The notes under the pieces were generated by a model. It was given only the letters and a program-made list of their open reading frames with translations. It made no database searches and had not been told where the DNA came from. A DNA stretch of 64,000 nucleotides from G963923945 sp965199175 (GTDB taxonomy: Bacteria > Pseudomonadota > Alphaproteobacteria > G963923945): contig OZ240684.1 of the NCBI GenBank assembly GCA_965199175.1, positions 2,005,868 to 2,069,867 on the forward strand, read 5' to 3'. Below are positions 35,073-44,595 of this stretch, piece by piece (position 1 is the stretch's first letter; each line of letters begins with the position of its first letter). Position numbers and translations under genes: made by a program.

Positions 35073-35164
35073 GATTTATCGGAATTGTGGACTATCCGTT
35101 AACAAGGCTCTTAAGAGCCAAAAAATGAATCCTTAAAAGGCGATGCTCCGGCATCGCCTTTTTT
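35073..35164 (+). ncRNA. tracrRNA
   Basis: About 92 nt. The anti-repeat at 35077-35103 pairs with the array repeat as follows: repeat 1-7 with 35096-35103 (lower stem, one bulged U at 35099, one G-U), a 2x2 internal loop (repeat 8-9 with 35094-35095), then repeat 10-26 with 35077-35093 (17-bp upper stem, two G-U pairs). This is the standard tracrRNA:crRNA shape. The nexus AAGGCTCTTAAGAGCC (35104-35119) forms a hairpin like the AAGGC nexus of other Cas9 systems. A linker and an intrinsic terminator finish the RNA. It guides RNase III processing of crRNA and scaffolds Cas9. The 5' end is inferred. Confidence 0.9.
35139..35164 (+). terminator. Intrinsic terminator of the tracrRNA
   Basis: GGCGATGC/GCATCGCC stem with TCCG loop followed by six T residues; forms the last hairpin of the tracrRNA. 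Confidence 0.95.
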
Positions 35165-35250
35165 GCTTTTTTTTACAGGTTGCTTTTTTACAGTATATTA
35201 TTTGCGTGTCTTGACAAAAAACGTGAGATTGGGGAATCACGGTATCACAA

Positions 35251-35300
35251 TCCGGTCCATTTTAATTCGGCCCATTTTAATTCGGCCCATTTTAATCCGG
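35251..35300. repeat. Tandem repeat, unit 15 bp, three copies
   Basis: CCATTTTAATTCGGC recurs three times with a 15-bp period between the tracrRNA terminator and the end of the M3 peptidase gene; the copies differ by one or two bases. Confidence 0.8.
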
Positions 35301-35398
35301 TCTCTCTCAGGGTCCCCATCCATCGCCCGCTATAGCCATATCCCCAACCGGATGGGGAGTGAAAAGCAGCACCGGTGTCTGGGGGAGGTGTCTGGGGT

Positions 35399-37240
35399 TT
35401 ATTCCCCGGCCGTGGTTTCTAATTCGTCAATAAAACCCTCAATCATTGCCAGACCGCGCTTCCAGAAAGCCGGATCAGAGGCATCAAGACCAAAGGGAGC
35501 CAGCAACTCACGATGCCGCTTCACGCCGCCGGCCCGCAACATATCAAGATATCTTTCGGCAAACCCCTCCTGCCCTTCCTGATAGACCATATAGAGGGAA
35601 TTCACCAGGCAATCGCCAAAAGCATAGGCGTAGACATAAAATGGTGAATGGATAAAATGGGGGACATAAGACCAGAAATGGCGGTAATTCCCCTCCAGCT
35701 TAAGGGCTGGCCCCAGGCTCTCAGCCTGGGTTTCCAGCCATAGTGAACCCAGTTCTTCAACCGAAAGCTCTCCTTGACGGCGACAGGTATGCAGCCGGCG
35801 TTCAAACAGATACATCGCGATCTGCCGCACCACTGTATTCAGCATATCCTCGACCTTATTGGCCAGCATAACCCGACGGGAAGACGCATCCGGTGCATCA
35901 GCCAACAACCGGCGAAACGTCAGCATTTCACCGAAAACACTGGCTGTTTCAGCTAAAGTAAGCGGTGTATCAGCCATCAGATAGCCTTGCCGTGCGGCCA
36001 GATATTGATGACATCCATGCCCCAGTTCATGAGCCAGCGTCATGACATCACGCACCCGGCCCTGATAATTCAGTAATAAATACGGATGGCAGGAGGGCAC
36101 AGTCGGATGGGCAAATGCCCCTGATGCTTTGCCGGGGCGGGGCGGGGCGTCAATCCAGGCTGAATCAAAAAAGTGTTGACCAATGGTTGCCAATTCCGGG
36201 GAAAAATCAGCATACGCATCCAAAACACAGCTCCGGGCTTCATCCCAGGGAATGATCCGGTTATCTTCTTCCTGCAAAGGAGCATTACGATCCCAGTAAT
36301 CCAGGGCTTTAACCCCGAACCAGCGCGCCTTTAGAGCATAATAGCGATGGGATAAGCGGGGAAATGATTCCTGCACCGCTGCAACCAGGGCCTCAACCAC
36401 CGTATCCTCAACCTGGTTCATTTTGTTTTTGGCCGACCAGGGATGGGGATAAGACCGCCATTGATCTTCGATTTCTTTGTCTTTGGCCAGAGTATTGGTG
36501 ATATGGGAGAGCAGGCGGATATTGGATGCCAGAACCTGGCCCACGGATTGCGCGGCCTGGCGGCGAATCTCAGGATTGCGGTCGGTCATCCGGTGGAGAA
36601 TCTCAGCCTCAGTCAGCAGATCATCATCGAAAGGAAAACGCAAAGCGGCCATGGTCTCATCAAACAAACGTATCCAGGCTGCCCGACCAGAAACCTGTTT
36701 TTCGTGTAGCAGCCGTTCTATGTCATCACTGAGTTCATGGGGTTTGAAGACCCTGAGATCACGTAGCCAGGGTTGGTAACGCAAAGCCGATGGATCTGTG
36801 AGTTTAGCAGCCAGCGTCTCATCATCCAGGCGGTTAATCTCCAGACAGAAAAACAGAATATCAGTGGCAATCGCATTCACTTTTTCCTGCATATCCTGAA
36901 AGAATTTGCCTTTTTCGGGATCATTTTGATCCCCGGCATAGAGCAGATGGGCAAAACTCATCAGCCGCCCGAATATTTCCTGAATATGCTCATAGCGCTC
37001 AATGGCTGTACCGAAAGCCGCACTGTCAAGGGTGGCAATTTTTCCCCGATAATCCGCCGCAAAAGATTGGCTCAAATCCTGTATTTCCGACAATGTCTCT
37101 TTCAGCTTTGGCGAATCCTGGCCGGGGAATAAATCGGTTAAATCCCATTCCGGTAACCTGCCAACCGTATCTTTAGCACTGGCGGAGGATGTCTCAGTTC
37201 CGGGCATTCGGGCAGGGACAGGCAGGGAACACGGCGTCAT
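35399..37240 (-). CDS. Oligoendopeptidase F-like M3 family metallopeptidase
   Basis: Cytoplasmic zinc oligopeptidase of 613 residues. LAHELGHGCHQYLA near residue 407 is the HExGH zinc-binding motif of M3 peptidases, followed by ETASVFGEMLTFRRL, whose Glu is the third ligand. The architecture is that of PepF/M3B enzymes, which degrade small peptides. The second Met (37240) is preceded by AAAGGA at good spacing and is preferred to the first (37255). It is convergent with the tracrRNA. Confidence 0.95.
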   Translation of the reverse strand: MTPCSLPVPARMPGTETSSASAKDTVGRLPEWDLTDLFPGQDSPKLKETLSEIQDLSQSFAADYRGKIATLDSAAFGTAIERYEHIQEIFGRLMSFAHLLYAGDQNDPEKGKFFQDMQEKVNAIATDILFFCLEINRLDDETLAAKLTDPSALRYQPWLRDLRVFKPHELSDDIERLLHEKQVSGRAAWIRLFDETMAALRFPFDDDLLTEAEILHRMTDRNPEIRRQAAQSVGQVLASNIRLLSHITNTLAKDKEIEDQWRSYPHPWSAKNKMNQVEDTVVEALVAAVQESFPRLSHRYYALKARWFGVKALDYWDRNAPLQEEDNRIIPWDEARSCVLDAYADFSPELATIGQHFFDSAWIDAPPRPGKASGAFAHPTVPSCHPYLLLNYQGRVRDVMTLAHELGHGCHQYLAARQGYLMADTPLTLAETASVFGEMLTFRRLLADAPDASSRRVMLANKVEDMLNTVVRQIAMYLFERRLHTCRRQGELSVEELGSLWLETQAESLGPALKLEGNYRHFWSYVPHFIHSPFYVYAYAFGDCLVNSLYMVYQEGQEGFAERYLDMLRAGGVKRHRELLAPFGLDASDPAFWKRGLAMIEGFIDELETTAGE

Positions 37241-37255
37241 GATGGATCCTTTCAT

Positions 37256-37599
37256 AAGGGTTCTTTTTTTGAAATAGATGGTTTTTCAGATAGATGGTTT
37301 TAAGCTGAGCCTTACCGGGAGCGGGCACAGAAGGGGGTTTTAAGGAATATCCGGTCCTGAGCAAGCATTTTTGATCGTTTTCCTGGATATGATCACCCAC
37401 TCTCGACAGATCAACCCGCCTGATGATTGATGATGATCTTTCATTATGATGGTATCTTTTATGAGTGTATCTTTACTGTTTCTTTGACGATGATCCTGAC
37501 CCGTATAGTGTCATATCCTATGATGTACTATCACGTAACGATGCGATATCACGATGATGCGATATGATACGATAGTTCAATATCGCGTCTCATTGGGGC
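37256..37599. other. Divergent intergenic region with short repeats
   Basis: Promoter region for the M3 peptidase (leftward) and the acyl-CoA ligase (rightward). No gene. Words such as TATGATG, GCGATATCACGATGATGCGATATGA and ATAGATGGTTTT recur in loose tandem copies (37275-37300 and 37490-37585). Confidence 0.5.
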
Positions 37600-39429
37600 A
37601 TGCTGGCTATGACAGATTCTGAATCTTTGCCGATACCATTTGCTGATACCCCCAGCCTGCCTGCATTATTTTTTGCGCAGGCGGCCCGCTATTCTGACCG
37701 GGCATTTTTGTGGAAAAAGCAGCGCGGGGCTTATTTCTCCATGAATTGGCAGACGGTTGCCGATGAAACGGCCCGGCTGGCCCTTGGCCTCCGGGATCTG
37801 GGCATTGAGGCCGGGGACCGGGTGATGCTGGTTGCTGAAAATAGTCCGCACTGGTTGATGGCAGATCTTGCCATTATGACCATCGGGGCCATCAGTGTCC
37901 CGGCCTATACCACCAATACGGCGGCTGATCACCGCTATATCCTCAATGATAGTGGGGCGAAGGCGGCCATTGTTTCAGGGGAAACCTTGTCTGCCTGTCT
38001 GATGGAAGCAGCCGTTGATGCCCCGGATCTGGAAACCGTGATTGGCACCCAATACCGCCCGGTTGTTCAGCAGGCAAGCCGGATCACCGCTTTGCGTTGG
38101 CCGGCTGTACTTTCTGAGGCCGATGATCCTCTGGCTGCTGTCAATGACATCATGCAGCCACTTCATCCTGCCAATTCTGCCTGTATTATTTATACATCCG
38201 GAACCGGCGGGACACCCAAAGGGGTGGTTTTATCCCATCGGGCGATTTTGCATAATTGCGCCGGAGCATATACTCTCCTTACTCAGATTGGTCTGGAAAA
38301 TCAGGTTTTTCTTTCTTTTTTGCCTTTATCGCATGCTTATGAACATGTGGCGGGGCAATTTTTCCCTATCGCTATTGGTGCTCAGATTTATTACGCCGAA
38401 GGCATTGATAAGCTGGCTACCAATATGGTTGAGGCGCGCCCGACCATCATGACGGCGGTCCCGCGGCTCTATGAAACCTTGCATGCCCGTATTTCCCGGG
38501 GTGTCAGACGCCAGGGAGGGATCAAAGCCGCTTTGTTTGACCAGGCGGTTATGCTTGGACGCAAGCGGCTGATCGGGGCAGAGCCTCTGAGTATCACCGA
38601 AAAGCTGTTCGATCGCCTGCTGGACCGGCTGGTGCGCTCTGCGGTTGCGGCCCGTTTTGGGGGACGCCTCAAAGCATTGGTTTCGGGTGGTGCGCCGCTG
38701 AATGCCGATATTGGTTATTTTTTTCAGGCTCTGGGTCTGCGGATTCTGCAAGGCTATGGCCAGACTGAAGCCGGACCTGTGATCAGCTGCAACCCGCCTG
38801 ACCGGGTGCGGATTGAAACGGTCGGGGTGCCGTTGCGTGGAGTCACCCTACGTATCGCTGAAGATGGCGAAATTCTGGTGCGTGGGGACAACCTCATGCA
38901 GGGGTATTGGAATAATCCGGATGCCAGCGCGGCTGCTTTGCAAGATGGTTGGCTGCATACCGGTGATATCGGAACCATTGATGGGGATGGCTATATCCGC
39001 ATTACTGACCGCAAAAAAGATATCATCGTGAATGCTGGTGGCGACAATATTGCTCCGCAAAAAATTGAAGGATTGCTGGCCTTACAGCCTGAAATCGGCC
39101 AGGCAATGGTTTACGGGGATCGTAAGCCTTACCTCACCGCGGTTCTGGTCCCTGACCCCTCCTTTTTAGAGGAATCAGACCCCATAAAATCCGGGGAACA
39201 GACAACCGATTCGGTTGATGCTCTGAATAAGAATCTTACCAAAACGCTGGCTCAAGTCGTTGAATCGGTGAATGCGGATTTATCGACACCTGAGCGAATC
39301 CGCCGTTTCATTGTCGCTGATGAACCATTTAGCATCGAAAATGGTTTGATGACGCCGACACTGAAAATTCGCCGTCATAAAATTATCGAACGCTATCGCC
39401 GCAATCTGGAAGCCTTATACCGGTCATAA
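37600..39429 (+). CDS. Long-chain fatty-acid--CoA ligase (AMP-forming)
   Basis: Adenylate-forming enzyme of 609 residues, similar in layout to the FadD15/ACSL group. YTSGTGGTPKGVVLSH near residue 200 is the P-loop, YEHVAGQFFP follows, and GYGQTEAGPVIS is motif A4/A5. WLHTGDIGTIDGDGYIRITDRKKDIIVNAGGDNIAPQKIE is the hinge and C-domain start (catalytic lysine region at the C-terminus, LKIRRHKI). It activates fatty acids for degradation or lipid synthesis. It stands alone; a second ATG lies three codons downstream. Confidence 0.95.
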   Translation: MLAMTDSESLPIPFADTPSLPALFFAQAARYSDRAFLWKKQRGAYFSMNWQTVADETARLALGLRDLGIEAGDRVMLVAENSPHWLMADLAIMTIGAISVPAYTTNTAADHRYILNDSGAKAAIVSGETLSACLMEAAVDAPDLETVIGTQYRPVVQQASRITALRWPAVLSEADDPLAAVNDIMQPLHPANSACIIYTSGTGGTPKGVVLSHRAILHNCAGAYTLLTQIGLENQVFLSFLPLSHAYEHVAGQFFPIAIGAQIYYAEGIDKLATNMVEARPTIMTAVPRLYETLHARISRGVRRQGGIKAALFDQAVMLGRKRLIGAEPLSITEKLFDRLLDRLVRSAVAARFGGRLKALVSGGAPLNADIGYFFQALGLRILQGYGQTEAGPVISCNPPDRVRIETVGVPLRGVTLRIAEDGEILVRGDNLMQGYWNNPDASAAALQDGWLHTGDIGTIDGDGYIRITDRKKDIIVNAGGDNIAPQKIEGLLALQPEIGQAMVYGDRKPYLTAVLVPDPSFLEESDPIKSGEQTTDSVDALNKNLTKTLAQVVESVNADLSTPERIRRFIVADEPFSIENGLMTPTLKIRRHKIIERYRRNLEALYRS

Positions 39430-39511
39430 ACTGATATGATTGATAAATGGCTGATGGTGATGATTGAACCCGGGCTGTGATTCCCCGGTATGATTGATTT
39501 TCACCCTATCT

Positions 39512-41815
39512 TTATGGATCGGTTGGCAGGCCGGTTGGGGACCCCGGAGCAGCCGGGATGCTTGCCTGATCAAGAGCGGTATTCAGAGCATGAAGAGTCA
39601 AGACCTCAGGTAATGTGATTCCAGATAATGCGCCAGGTCCATAAACACGATTAAACGGAATCCCGTAACGGCCATATGTGGCCAGATAATCACTGATGAC
39701 CGGATCAGGCCGGGTCCAGTCGGCGCGCATGGGGAAGATATCTCCCTGCTCAATGAGGGCTTCGATTGCCGGATCCTCTAAGACCAAATGCTTGTTCACC
39801 TGGCAGGTCAGACACCAATCTGCGGTAACATCGACCAGGACAGTACGTCCGGCATCCACCTGCTCATCAAGCCAGACCGGATCAAATGAATGCCATTGGC
39901 GGGCTTGTCCCTCATCAATGGCATTGGTGGCTCTGTTTTGATGTTCTTGCAGGCTGGCTGTGGTGATGATTGCGGCTATACCGCACAGGGTTGCCAGCCA
40001 ATATCCGGACCGCCGCATGAGATTTGGCTGTTTCTTTTTCACAACCACTGTGTCAGCAGCCAGAGCCAGCCCCATAATCAGCCCAATCAGAAAGATACCG
40101 GTAGAAACCGCAGCAAGAATACCGCTTTGTGCGGAAATGACAGTAACCAACCAGAGGGCTGTTGCTGCTAATAAAAAGCCGAGAATTGCTTTTAATCGAT
40201 TCATCCAGGCTCCCGGTTTTGGTAACCACCGGGCGATTGCAGGGAAAAAAGCCAGCAAAAGATAGGGGGTCGAAAAGCCAACCCCAAGGGTGATAAAAAC
40301 CGCCAGAATATCACCAGCATGCCCCGCCAATGCGAAACCAACCGCCGTACCGAGAAAAGGGGCCGAGCACGGGGTTGCCAGAAGAGTGGCAAAAGCACCG
40401 GTTGCAAAATGTCCCGGCCAGCCTTGTTCTTGTTTTCCTGCCGGCAGACGGTTAAGGATATAATGCGGTGCGGAGATCGTCAGCCATCCCCATAAATTGC
40501 AGGCAAACACTGTGATAATCACCGCCATGACTGCCAGAAAAACCGGTTGTTGAAACTGGATTCCCCAGCCAATACGCTGACCACCAGCCTGAAGAAGAAT
40601 CAACGCCAGGGCCAAAACCAGAAAAGACGTGATAATCCCGGATGCTGTTGCCAAAAACCGTATCCGGGGCGGCACCCCATCGGTATGATCAATGACGCTG
40701 AGGATTTTTAAGGATAAAACCGGTAAAACGCATGGCATCAGGTTGAGAATCAAGCCGCCCAGAAAGGCCAGAACCAGTATTGCTGCTAAACCGGTTTGGG
40801 TGTCCATAGGGGCACGGGTCGCAGAGGCATTGACTATAATATCGCGTTCCCAGGCTTGTTTCCCATCAACCAGGGTTGCTGTTACATTGGCATCAATAAA
40901 AGAGGCCACACCGCCAGCGGTAAAAGTAAACTGAACCTGGTGACTGCTTTGCGATACCGTAGTCTTTGGTTGGGAAAACCAAGTCCCCTCAGCTCCTTCA
41001 AGAAAGAGATCTGGTTGATGGAACCGGTTGGGACTCCGGGCTATGGCTCGCAATCTCACCGAATCGGTTGTCTGGTCCCGGGTGAGTTCCTGAATCGTAA
41101 TGCTGGGGATTTTGGGGTTATCGGGGTTACCCACAACCGGTACAGCAGCCCGGTAGCGGTCAATCAACCGGGCTTCCGGGGTGGGTTCTGAGGGTCCTGG
41201 CGGCACAATCAGGGAAATATTCTGTTGTAAAGGAATGCAAATTTCCTCACAGACCAGATAATCAACCATTGCCTGGACGGATAGCGGGATAGCGGGATTT
41301 TTCACCTCTATGCTAAGCGGCAGAATCACCTCATTCTCATAGCCAATGGTCTGGAGGCCATGATCAAAATAGCGTTTGGGGGACGGCCACCAGAGGGTGG
41401 TTTTGGCCAGGTTGTCTGATTGGGACCAATCCACCATCGGCGGGTATCCGGCATCTCCCGGGGAGCGCCAATAGGTTTTCCAGCCCGGGGCCAGACGAAA
41501 CCGCAGACCCGCCATGACCATTGCCGGGTTATCGTGAGAATGGGATTTACCGATGGCTGTCTGGGCGGTGATGAGATCAACCCGGGCGATATCTTCATCT
41601 GCAAAGAGTTCCCCAAAGCCCGGTTGCTCCTTATTCCCGGCCTCATTCACCCCGCCATCGCCCCCAACCGCATTGCCAATGGCCAGACAGAAAGCCAGCA
41701 GCATCGCAAAACCGGGCAAAGCGGATTGGCGGGAACCCATACGGTTTTTTATAGAATTCACGTTTTTCGCCTGTGTTTTTGAAAATATCTTTACCAGCAC
41801 CATTATTTCAGACAT
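39512..41815 (-). CDS. DsbD/ScsB-like thiol:disulfide interchange protein
   Basis: Inner-membrane electron carrier of 767 residues that passes reducing power from cytoplasmic thioredoxin to the periplasm. There is an N-terminal signal or anchor, a large periplasmic domain (about 50-330), and about eight membrane helices beginning near LAAILVLAFLGGLILNLMPCVLPVLSLK, which contains the redox Cys in NLMPCVLPV. The partner cysteine is in LLATPCSAPFLGT. A C-terminal thioredoxin domain has TADWCLTCQVNK (CLTC active site near residue 670). The layout is ScsB-type with an enlarged N-domain. The start is uncertain by up to about 25 residues. It is divergent from yqgE. Confidence 0.92.
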   Translation of the reverse strand: MSEIMVLVKIFSKTQAKNVNSIKNRMGSRQSALPGFAMLLAFCLAIGNAVGGDGGVNEAGNKEQPGFGELFADEDIARVDLITAQTAIGKSHSHDNPAMVMAGLRFRLAPGWKTYWRSPGDAGYPPMVDWSQSDNLAKTTLWWPSPKRYFDHGLQTIGYENEVILPLSIEVKNPAIPLSVQAMVDYLVCEEICIPLQQNISLIVPPGPSEPTPEARLIDRYRAAVPVVGNPDNPKIPSITIQELTRDQTTDSVRLRAIARSPNRFHQPDLFLEGAEGTWFSQPKTTVSQSSHQVQFTFTAGGVASFIDANVTATLVDGKQAWERDIIVNASATRAPMDTQTGLAAILVLAFLGGLILNLMPCVLPVLSLKILSVIDHTDGVPPRIRFLATASGIITSFLVLALALILLQAGGQRIGWGIQFQQPVFLAVMAVIITVFACNLWGWLTISAPHYILNRLPAGKQEQGWPGHFATGAFATLLATPCSAPFLGTAVGFALAGHAGDILAVFITLGVGFSTPYLLLAFFPAIARWLPKPGAWMNRLKAILGFLLAATALWLVTVISAQSGILAAVSTGIFLIGLIMGLALAADTVVVKKKQPNLMRRSGYWLATLCGIAAIITTASLQEHQNRATNAIDEGQARQWHSFDPVWLDEQVDAGRTVLVDVTADWCLTCQVNKHLVLEDPAIEALIEQGDIFPMRADWTRPDPVISDYLATYGRYGIPFNRVYGPGALSGITLPEVLTLHALNTALDQASIPAAPGSPTGLPTDP

Positions 41816-41955
41816 TCTTCAAGAATGTGGTCAAAAATAGATAAAATAATATCCTTATCCGGATAATATCTTTATCCAAATAAAATCCTTATTTACATAA
41901 TGTGGTTATTCAAAGAGCATCTTTATCCGGGACGTTTTGAAGATTGAGTGTAATC

Positions 41956-42537
41956 ATGGAACAGGATGCAGAATCGGAAACAGAAACCGGTTTAACAGGA
42001 CAGGTTTTGGTGGCGATGCCACAAATGGAAGACGAGCGTTTCGCCAGATCTGTCATTTATATTGTTGCCCATTCGCATAATGGTGCAATGGGTTTGGTTC
42101 TCAACCGGCTGGTTGAGGCGGTATCTTTTCCTTCCTTGCTTGAGCAGCTTGGTGTTGAATGCACGGCTCCGGATGCGGCCCCTAATATTCATTTTGGTGG
42201 TCCGGTAGAAACCCAGCGTGGCTTTGTTTTGCATTCAGCTGATTATCATCAGGAATCAACGGTCAATATCCGGTCCTCGATCTGTATTACCGCCACCGTT
42301 GAAATTTTACGTGATATTGCTGATGGATGTGGTCCGGAAAGCAGCATTTTGGCTCTTGGTTATGCCGGATGGGCACCCGGACAGCTGGAGGCAGAAATTC
42401 AGCGTAATGGCTGGCTCCATGTTCCTGGGGATACGGATTTGGTTTTTCATACTCAGATCCCAAAAATGTGGCAGACAGCGATTGCGAAGATGGGGTTCGA
42501 TCCTGCGATGCTTTCCTCTCAGTTTGGTCACGCATAA
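41956..42537 (+). CDS. YqgE/AlgH family protein (UPF0301)
   Basis: A 193-residue DUF179 protein. LTGQVLVAMPQMEDERFARSVIYIVAHSHNGAMGLVLNR is the conserved N-terminus, with FGGPVETQRGFVLHS and LALGYAGWAPGQLEAEIQRNGWL further on. The molecular function is unknown; in Pseudomonas AlgH affects alginate regulation. The ATG at 41956 is preferred to an upstream TTG. The upstream DNA (41840-41900) contains repeated TATCC/TTATCCGGATAATATC words. Confidence 0.95.
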   Translation: MEQDAESETETGLTGQVLVAMPQMEDERFARSVIYIVAHSHNGAMGLVLNRLVEAVSFPSLLEQLGVECTAPDAAPNIHFGGPVETQRGFVLHSADYHQESTVNIRSSICITATVEILRDIADGCGPESSILALGYAGWAPGQLEAEIQRNGWLHVPGDTDLVFHTQIPKMWQTAIAKMGFDPAMLSSQFGHA

Positions 42538-42564
42538 CCGGCATGATGAACCGGATTTGTGGGG

Positions 42565-43224
42565 TTATCGTTGTTTGATCTGAGCCTGTTGCAAACGCTG
42601 CGCAACATCTGAAAGCAAGACCGCAAAGGTCAGATGATCTTGCCACTGGTCGTTGATCTTAAGATACGAACGTGCCAGTCCTTCCGGTTGGAAGCCGGCG
42701 GCCAGCAGGGCCTTTCGGCTGGCCTGATTGTTCAGGAGGCAGGCCGCCTCAACCCGGTGTAAATCCAGATAATCAAAGCAGAATTTGAGACCAGCGATCA
42801 GAGCCTCACGCATATAGCCACGACCACTATGCGGTTGGCCGAGCCAATAGCCGAAATTAGCCGATTGTACAATCCCACGACGAACATTATTGATATTCAG
42901 CCCTCCCAACAGGCACCCATCGGTCTGTTGAAAAATAAAGAAACTATAGGATCGTCCTTGTTGCCAATCCTGTCGGTAGGCCGATAACCTCTGCCGGTAT
43001 GCCCCTTCGGTGAGGTCATTTTTTCCCCAGCGTGGTTCCCAGGGTGTCAAAAAATCCCGCGATAATTCACGCAGTTCAGACCAGGATTGCCAGTCGGTAA
43101 CAGAGGGCGGGCGCAGAAAAATCCGCCGATAGCTGATCCTGAGGTCCGGTAATCCATTGTTACGCGGCTGTAGAAGCCGGGCCAGGGAAAATGGTCCGGC
43201 AGATACCGCATCACCCTGCACCAT
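42565..43224 (-). CDS. GNAT acetyltransferase (RimJ/RimL-like)
   Basis: A 219-residue N-acetyltransferase. RISYRRIFLRPPSVTDWQSW is the N-terminal strand, NFGYWLGQPHSGRGYMREALIAGLKFCFDYL contains the acetyl-CoA loop (Q/HxGRGY) and LHRVEAACLLNNQASRKALLAAGFQPEG the C-terminal RimJ/RimL signature. In alphaproteobacteria this gene typically follows thrC and the M16 peptidase, as here. The ATG has a strong AAGGAGG site. The target, a ribosomal protein or a small molecule, is not known. Confidence 0.93.
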   Translation of the reverse strand: MVQGDAVSAGPFSLARLLQPRNNGLPDLRISYRRIFLRPPSVTDWQSWSELRELSRDFLTPWEPRWGKNDLTEGAYRQRLSAYRQDWQQGRSYSFFIFQQTDGCLLGGLNINNVRRGIVQSANFGYWLGQPHSGRGYMREALIAGLKFCFDYLDLHRVEAACLLNNQASRKALLAAGFQPEGLARSYLKINDQWQDHLTFAVLLSDVAQRLQQAQIKQR

Positions 43225-43278
43225 AATGGCCTCCTTATCCTGTTGAATCGTTTCGTATTGATTGTGATGGGATTCTGC

Positions 43279-44538
43279 TTACCTGGCAAGGGCACCGATA
43301 ATCGTTTCTGCCTTGGCCAGATCACTGGCCGGTCCCATAGAGACCAGGGTCGGTGGCGTCGACAGGACCCGTTCTAAGGCTGTGCATACCGCTTTTTTTT
43401 CAACCGCTTCGACTCGCTTTGTGAGTTCCTCAACGCTCAGCGGTCGCCCGTGAATAAGAATATGTTGACAATTTTGTTCACAACGCTGATGCGTGCTCTC
43501 CCGCGCCATCAACAAGCCGGCTTTGATCTGGGCTTTGGCCCGCTCAAGGGCCGGGGTTTCAATATCCTCACAAGCCCGTTTGAGTTCATCACAGGTTACA
43601 GTCAAAACATCCTGAGCACTGTTTTCTCCGGTCCCCGCATAGACACCAAAAATACCGGTATCAGAATAGGATGCCGAGAATGCGTAAATGCTGTAGACCA
43701 GGCCGCGTTTTTCGCGAATTTCCTGAAATAAATTTGATGACATGCCACCACCCAGAATCGTTGCACCTAAGTTGAGGGCATAATAGTCCGGGTCGGTATG
43801 GGATACTGCCTGGAAGCCCAGAACCAGATGCAGCTGCTCAAGTTCTGGTCGGTTGCGTATATCAACACCCCCGCTATACCGGGCTGACTCCCGGGGAGAC
43901 GCCGGATGAGCCGGCATATCACCAAATGCCTCCCCGGCAAGAGAGAGAAATTCTTCATGATCAATCCGGCCACAGGCTGCAACGATCATTCGTGAGGGGG
44001 CATAGGTCTTATCCATGAAGCCCCGCAAGGATTGCCGGGGTAAGCCACCAATAATCTCTGCTCGTCCCAAAATCGGACGCCCCATTGCCTGATCCGGGAA
44101 GGCTGTTTCCTGAAAATAATCGAACACAATATCATCAGGTGTATCAGCGCATAGTCCGATTTCCTGAAGAATAACGTGACGTTCACGTTCTAAATCAGTC
44201 TCATTAAATACAGAATTGCGGAGGATATCGGCCAGAATATCAATTCCCAGCCCGACATCTTCCCTCAGCATTTTGGTGTAATAGACCGTGCTTTCCCGTG
44301 AGGTATAGGCATTGACATGGCCACCGACATTTTCCACCGCTTTGGCGATATCCAGGGCGGTACGCTTTTTGGTTCCTTTGAAAGCCATATGTTCGAGAAA
44401 ATGAGCCACCCCATTATTATCTGCCCATTCGTCGCGGGCTCCGGCTCCGACCCATACGCCGGTGGTGACCGATTCAACCGAATCCACCCGGTCCGTGACA
44501 ATCCGCACGCCGTTATCTAATTGTGTAACCTTGACCAT
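43279..44538 (-). CDS. M16 family zinc peptidase (mitochondrial processing peptidase-like)
   Basis: Pitrilysin-family protein of 419 residues. VAHFLEHMAFKGTKKR near residue 48 is the inverted HxxEH zinc motif; the distal Glu is in the ERERHVILQEIGL segment. It is the alphaproteobacterial relative of the mitochondrial beta-MPP subunit. The ATG at 44538 has AAGGAAG upstream and removes a non-conserved 11-residue extension. Adjacent to thrC in the same operon. Confidence 0.95.
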   Translation of the reverse strand: MVKVTQLDNGVRIVTDRVDSVESVTTGVWVGAGARDEWADNNGVAHFLEHMAFKGTKKRTALDIAKAVENVGGHVNAYTSRESTVYYTKMLREDVGLGIDILADILRNSVFNETDLERERHVILQEIGLCADTPDDIVFDYFQETAFPDQAMGRPILGRAEIIGGLPRQSLRGFMDKTYAPSRMIVAACGRIDHEEFLSLAGEAFGDMPAHPASPRESARYSGGVDIRNRPELEQLHLVLGFQAVSHTDPDYYALNLGATILGGGMSSNLFQEIREKRGLVYSIYAFSASYSDTGIFGVYAGTGENSAQDVLTVTCDELKRACEDIETPALERAKAQIKAGLLMARESTHQRCEQNCQHILIHGRPLSVEELTKRVEAVEKKAVCTALERVLSTPPTLVSMGPASDLAKAETIIGALAR

Positions 44539-44595
44539 GATCCGGCTTCCTTTTTCATCATATAGTGGCAAAGACTGCCCGTTTACCCGACACTG

